Positions 5,378 to 6,480 of a stretch of DNA of 6,480 bases are shown here, piece after piece; the first letter of the stretch is position 1; each line of letters starts with the position of its first letter. The position numbers were made by a program, and so were the translations under genes. The notes below the pieces were generated by a model. The model saw nothing but the letters and a program-made list of their open reading frames with translations. It was not told the DNA's origin and ran no database searches. The DNA lies in assembly GCA_900539645.1 (NCBI GenBank), contig UQCY01000105.1, forward strand, positions 1 through 6,480, read 5' to 3'. The DNA is from an uncultured Clostridium sp. Lineage in GTDB: Bacteria > Bacillota > Clostridia > Peptostreptococcales > Peptostreptococcaceae.

Positions 5378-6280
5378 TTGCAGAGAGTACAAAATAATTA
5401 TATATACACAGCTATAAAAGAAGTGCATGAAAAACATCATTATCCAATAAATTCTCTATGCAAAATAAGCAATGTAAGTAAAAGTGGTTACTTTAAATGG
5501 TTGAAACATCAAAAAACTTTTAACGATATAAAAAACGAAAAAATTGCTAATATTGTAGAAAAAATACATGATGACTATCCTGATAAAGGCTATCGCCGCA
5601 TTAGAGATGATTTATACAGATATTATAGTATAAATGTAAATGATAAGAGAATATTACGTATTTGTCGTGTACTTCAAATTAAATCAACTATAAAATATAA
5701 AAATAATGGATGTACAATTCAAAATCAACATCCTACATATACAACAGAAAACATTCTTAATAGAAATTTTAAAGCTGATGCACCTGATGAAAAATGGCTA
5801 ACAGATGTATCAGAATTTCACTACTATGTAAATGGAAAAAAACATAGACTTTATCTAAGTGCGATTCTAGATCTTTATGATAGAAGAATTGTTGCTTATA
5901 CAATCGGAGATTCAAATAATACAGAACTAGTATATAGCATGTTTGATTTTGCCGTAAAAAATAACCCAAAAGCACACCCAATTTTTCATTCAGATAGAGG
6001 GTATCAATATACTAATAGAACATTTCATTCTAAATTGGTAGCCGCAGGCATGACACAAAGTATGTCTAGAATAGCTAGATGTATTGATAATGGTCCGATG
6101 GAAGGTTTTTGGGGGATTATAAAAAGAGAGAGAGATTATGGAAAAAAATTTAATAGCAGAAAAGAATTGGTTGATATGATAGAAAATTATATGGATTATT
6201 ATAACAATTCAAGATTACAAAGAAAGTTAGGTGTATTAACACCTTTTGAAAAGCATGAAGAATTTTTAAAAGTAGCATAA
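5378..6280 (+). CDS. IS3-family OrfB transposase (DDE integrase core)
   Basis: This is the catalytic part of the transposase, which cuts and joins the IS ends. From the TTG at 5378 it has 300 residues. An N-terminal HTH_21-type helical region (about 48-103) includes the HDDYPDKGYRRI segment. The retroviral-integrase-like core runs from about 132 and carries D143 (WLTDVSEF), D206 (FHSDRGYQYT) and E242 (NGPMEGFWG), with 35 residues between the last two and K249 following. The C-terminus has the usual YYNNSRLQRKLGVLTPFE region. AGGAGG at 5367-5372 sits 5 nt before TTG 5378. A GTG at 5372 overlaps that site and is less likely as the start, although it would overlap the orfA stop by 4 nt. The frame is -1 relative to orfA, so OrfAB fusion by slippage at the upstream A8 run is also possible. 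No defects are seen. Confidence 0.94.
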   Translation: MQRVQNNYIYTAIKEVHEKHHYPINSLCKISNVSKSGYFKWLKHQKTFNDIKNEKIANIVEKIHDDYPDKGYRRIRDDLYRYYSINVNDKRILRICRVLQIKSTIKYKNNGCTIQNQHPTYTTENILNRNFKADAPDEKWLTDVSEFHYYVNGKKHRLYLSAILDLYDRRIVAYTIGDSNNTELVYSMFDFAVKNNPKAHPIFHSDRGYQYTNRTFHSKLVAAGMTQSMSRIARCIDNGPMEGFWGIIKRERDYGKKFNSRKELVDMIENYMDYYNNSRLQRKLGVLTPFEKHEEFLKVA

Positions 6281-6284
6281 AAAT

Positions 6285-6312
6285 ATCCAGCAAGGAAAAT
6301 ACCTTGCTGGAT
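6285..6312 (-). terminator. Intrinsic-terminator hairpin at the right end of the IS
   Basis: A perfect 11-bp stem (ATCCAGCAAGG at 6285-6295 with its complement at 6302-6312) closes a 6-nt loop, 5 nt after the orfB stop. Read on the minus strand the stem is followed by ATTTTTA, a reasonable terminator that would stop transcription entering the IS from the right. On the plus strand the following sequence (GATAAATTTAACTTTT) is less U-rich, so ending of the transposase mRNA may be weaker. Confidence 0.65.
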
Positions 6313-6326
6313 GATAAATTTAACTT

Positions 6327-6365
6327 TTATTTATTTTGACAGTCCACTCTACGGGTAGCAGTTCA
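6327..6365 (-). repeat. Right terminal inverted repeat of the IS (IRR)
   Basis: On the minus strand this starts TGAACTGCT at 6365 and contains ACCCG and GAGTGGAC. It is the partner of the left repeat, with 20 of 24 outer positions identical and a further AAATAAATAA block shared inside. The outermost base pair is TG/CA as in other IS3 elements. Confidence 0.92.
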
Positions 6366-6480
6366 CTTGATAAGTCTTGAATTTTGTCGTTGCTGGATAA
6401 ACATTGAAAATGTCAGTCGGTAAATCTAAAATGTGCATGATTACATCTTCAGCGGTTGCCGTTTCAAATACAATGCTGAT
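6349..6480 (-). pseudogene. 3' fragment of an unidentified gene, ending inside the IS right end
   Basis: On the minus strand one frame is open from the window edge at 6480 to a TAG at 6351-6349. It encodes 43 residues, of which about 38 lie outside the IS and the last five (VNCYP) come from the IS inverted repeat. The visible peptide (for example ETATAEDVIMHILDL, then FNVYPATTKF) has an ordinary protein-like composition, while the other five frames of this stretch contain stops. The 5' part is beyond the window. I do not recognise the family. The most likely reading is a gene cut by the IS or by recombination at it. A short open frame by chance cannot be excluded, since the non-IS part is under 40 codons. 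Confidence 0.45.

Larger units (their letters stand above)
4630..6365 (+). mobile_element. Complete IS3-family insertion sequence, 1736 bp
   Basis: The element is bounded by imperfect inverted repeats that start TG and end CA. It encodes orfA and orfB in the classical IS3 arrangement, orfB lying in the -1 frame relative to orfA. Both frames are intact, the DD(35)E triad is present, and the ends are matched, so the element looks potentially active. IS3 elements move by copy-out/paste-in through a circular intermediate and normally leave a 3-5 bp duplication. None is visible here: GAGG precedes the left end and CTTG follows the right end. The subgroup is probably IS150-like, from the multi-HTH OrfA and the IR, but this is not certain. 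It is slightly long for the family, because of the extended OrfA and untranslated ends. Confidence 0.93.

Noticed and set aside
5769..5981. Minus-strand frame of 70 codons inside orfB
   Set aside because: It is antisense to the conserved DDE core of the transposase, with no start signal.
4540..6460. Similar short strings in the two IS flanks (CGGTAAAT, AGCGGTTG)
   Set aside because: They are 8-mers in inconsistent order and orientation. They do not restore a split gene or a target duplication, so chance is the better explanation.

Overview
The window is AT-rich DNA whose codon choice favours AGA, ATA, TTA and AAA. It has strong AGGAGG-type ribosome binding sites and TTG start codons. Together with the gene families present (LytTR regulator, flavodoxin/ferredoxin fusion, class I dihydroorotase, YjiH-type Gate protein, IS3-family element), this points to a low-GC Gram-positive anaerobe, most likely a Clostridia lineage. 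The exact genus cannot be read from the sequence.

Left part (1-2836): three genes all read on the minus strand. From right to left they are pyrC (1568-2836, dihydroorotase of de novo pyrimidine synthesis), a flavodoxin-domain protein with two 4Fe-4S clusters (705-1448), and a LytTR-type response regulator (1-651) whose C-terminus lies outside the window. The gaps of 119 and 53 bp hold an inverted repeat and a weak promoter candidate, so the three are co-oriented but not clearly one operon. A divergent intergenic region (2837-3060) separates pyrC from a plus-strand membrane transporter-like gene of the YjiH family (3061-4440). Upstream of yjiH lies a good sigma-A-like promoter followed at once by a terminator-like hairpin, which suggests an attenuated leader.

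Middle (4441-4629): a gene-free 189-bp stretch. It contains an unusual roughly 125-bp block with a strong GC-rich hairpin nested inside a 9-bp inverted repeat, and the block is immediately flanked by a 9-bp direct repeat. It looks like a small MITE-like insertion or a structured RNA element, and I cannot assign it to a known family.

Right part (4630-6365): a complete 1736-bp IS3-family insertion sequence. It has imperfect 24-bp (extended 39-bp) terminal inverted repeats beginning TG and ending CA, orfA with three helix-turn-helix units and a coiled coil, and orfB with a DD(35)E integrase core. An A8 run in the -1 register and a strong ribosome binding site at the orfA/orfB junction suggest both frameshifted OrfAB and separate OrfB can be made. 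No target-site duplication flanks the element. To its right (6349-6480) a minus-strand reading frame enters the IS and stops in its inverted repeat, so a gene appears truncated there and the junction may come from rearrangement rather than simple insertion.

Most of the window is ordinary chromosome plus an IS. The points most worth checking are the 4452-4593 element, the yjiH leader hairpin, and the IS junctions. I see no convincing new defence or biosynthetic system.
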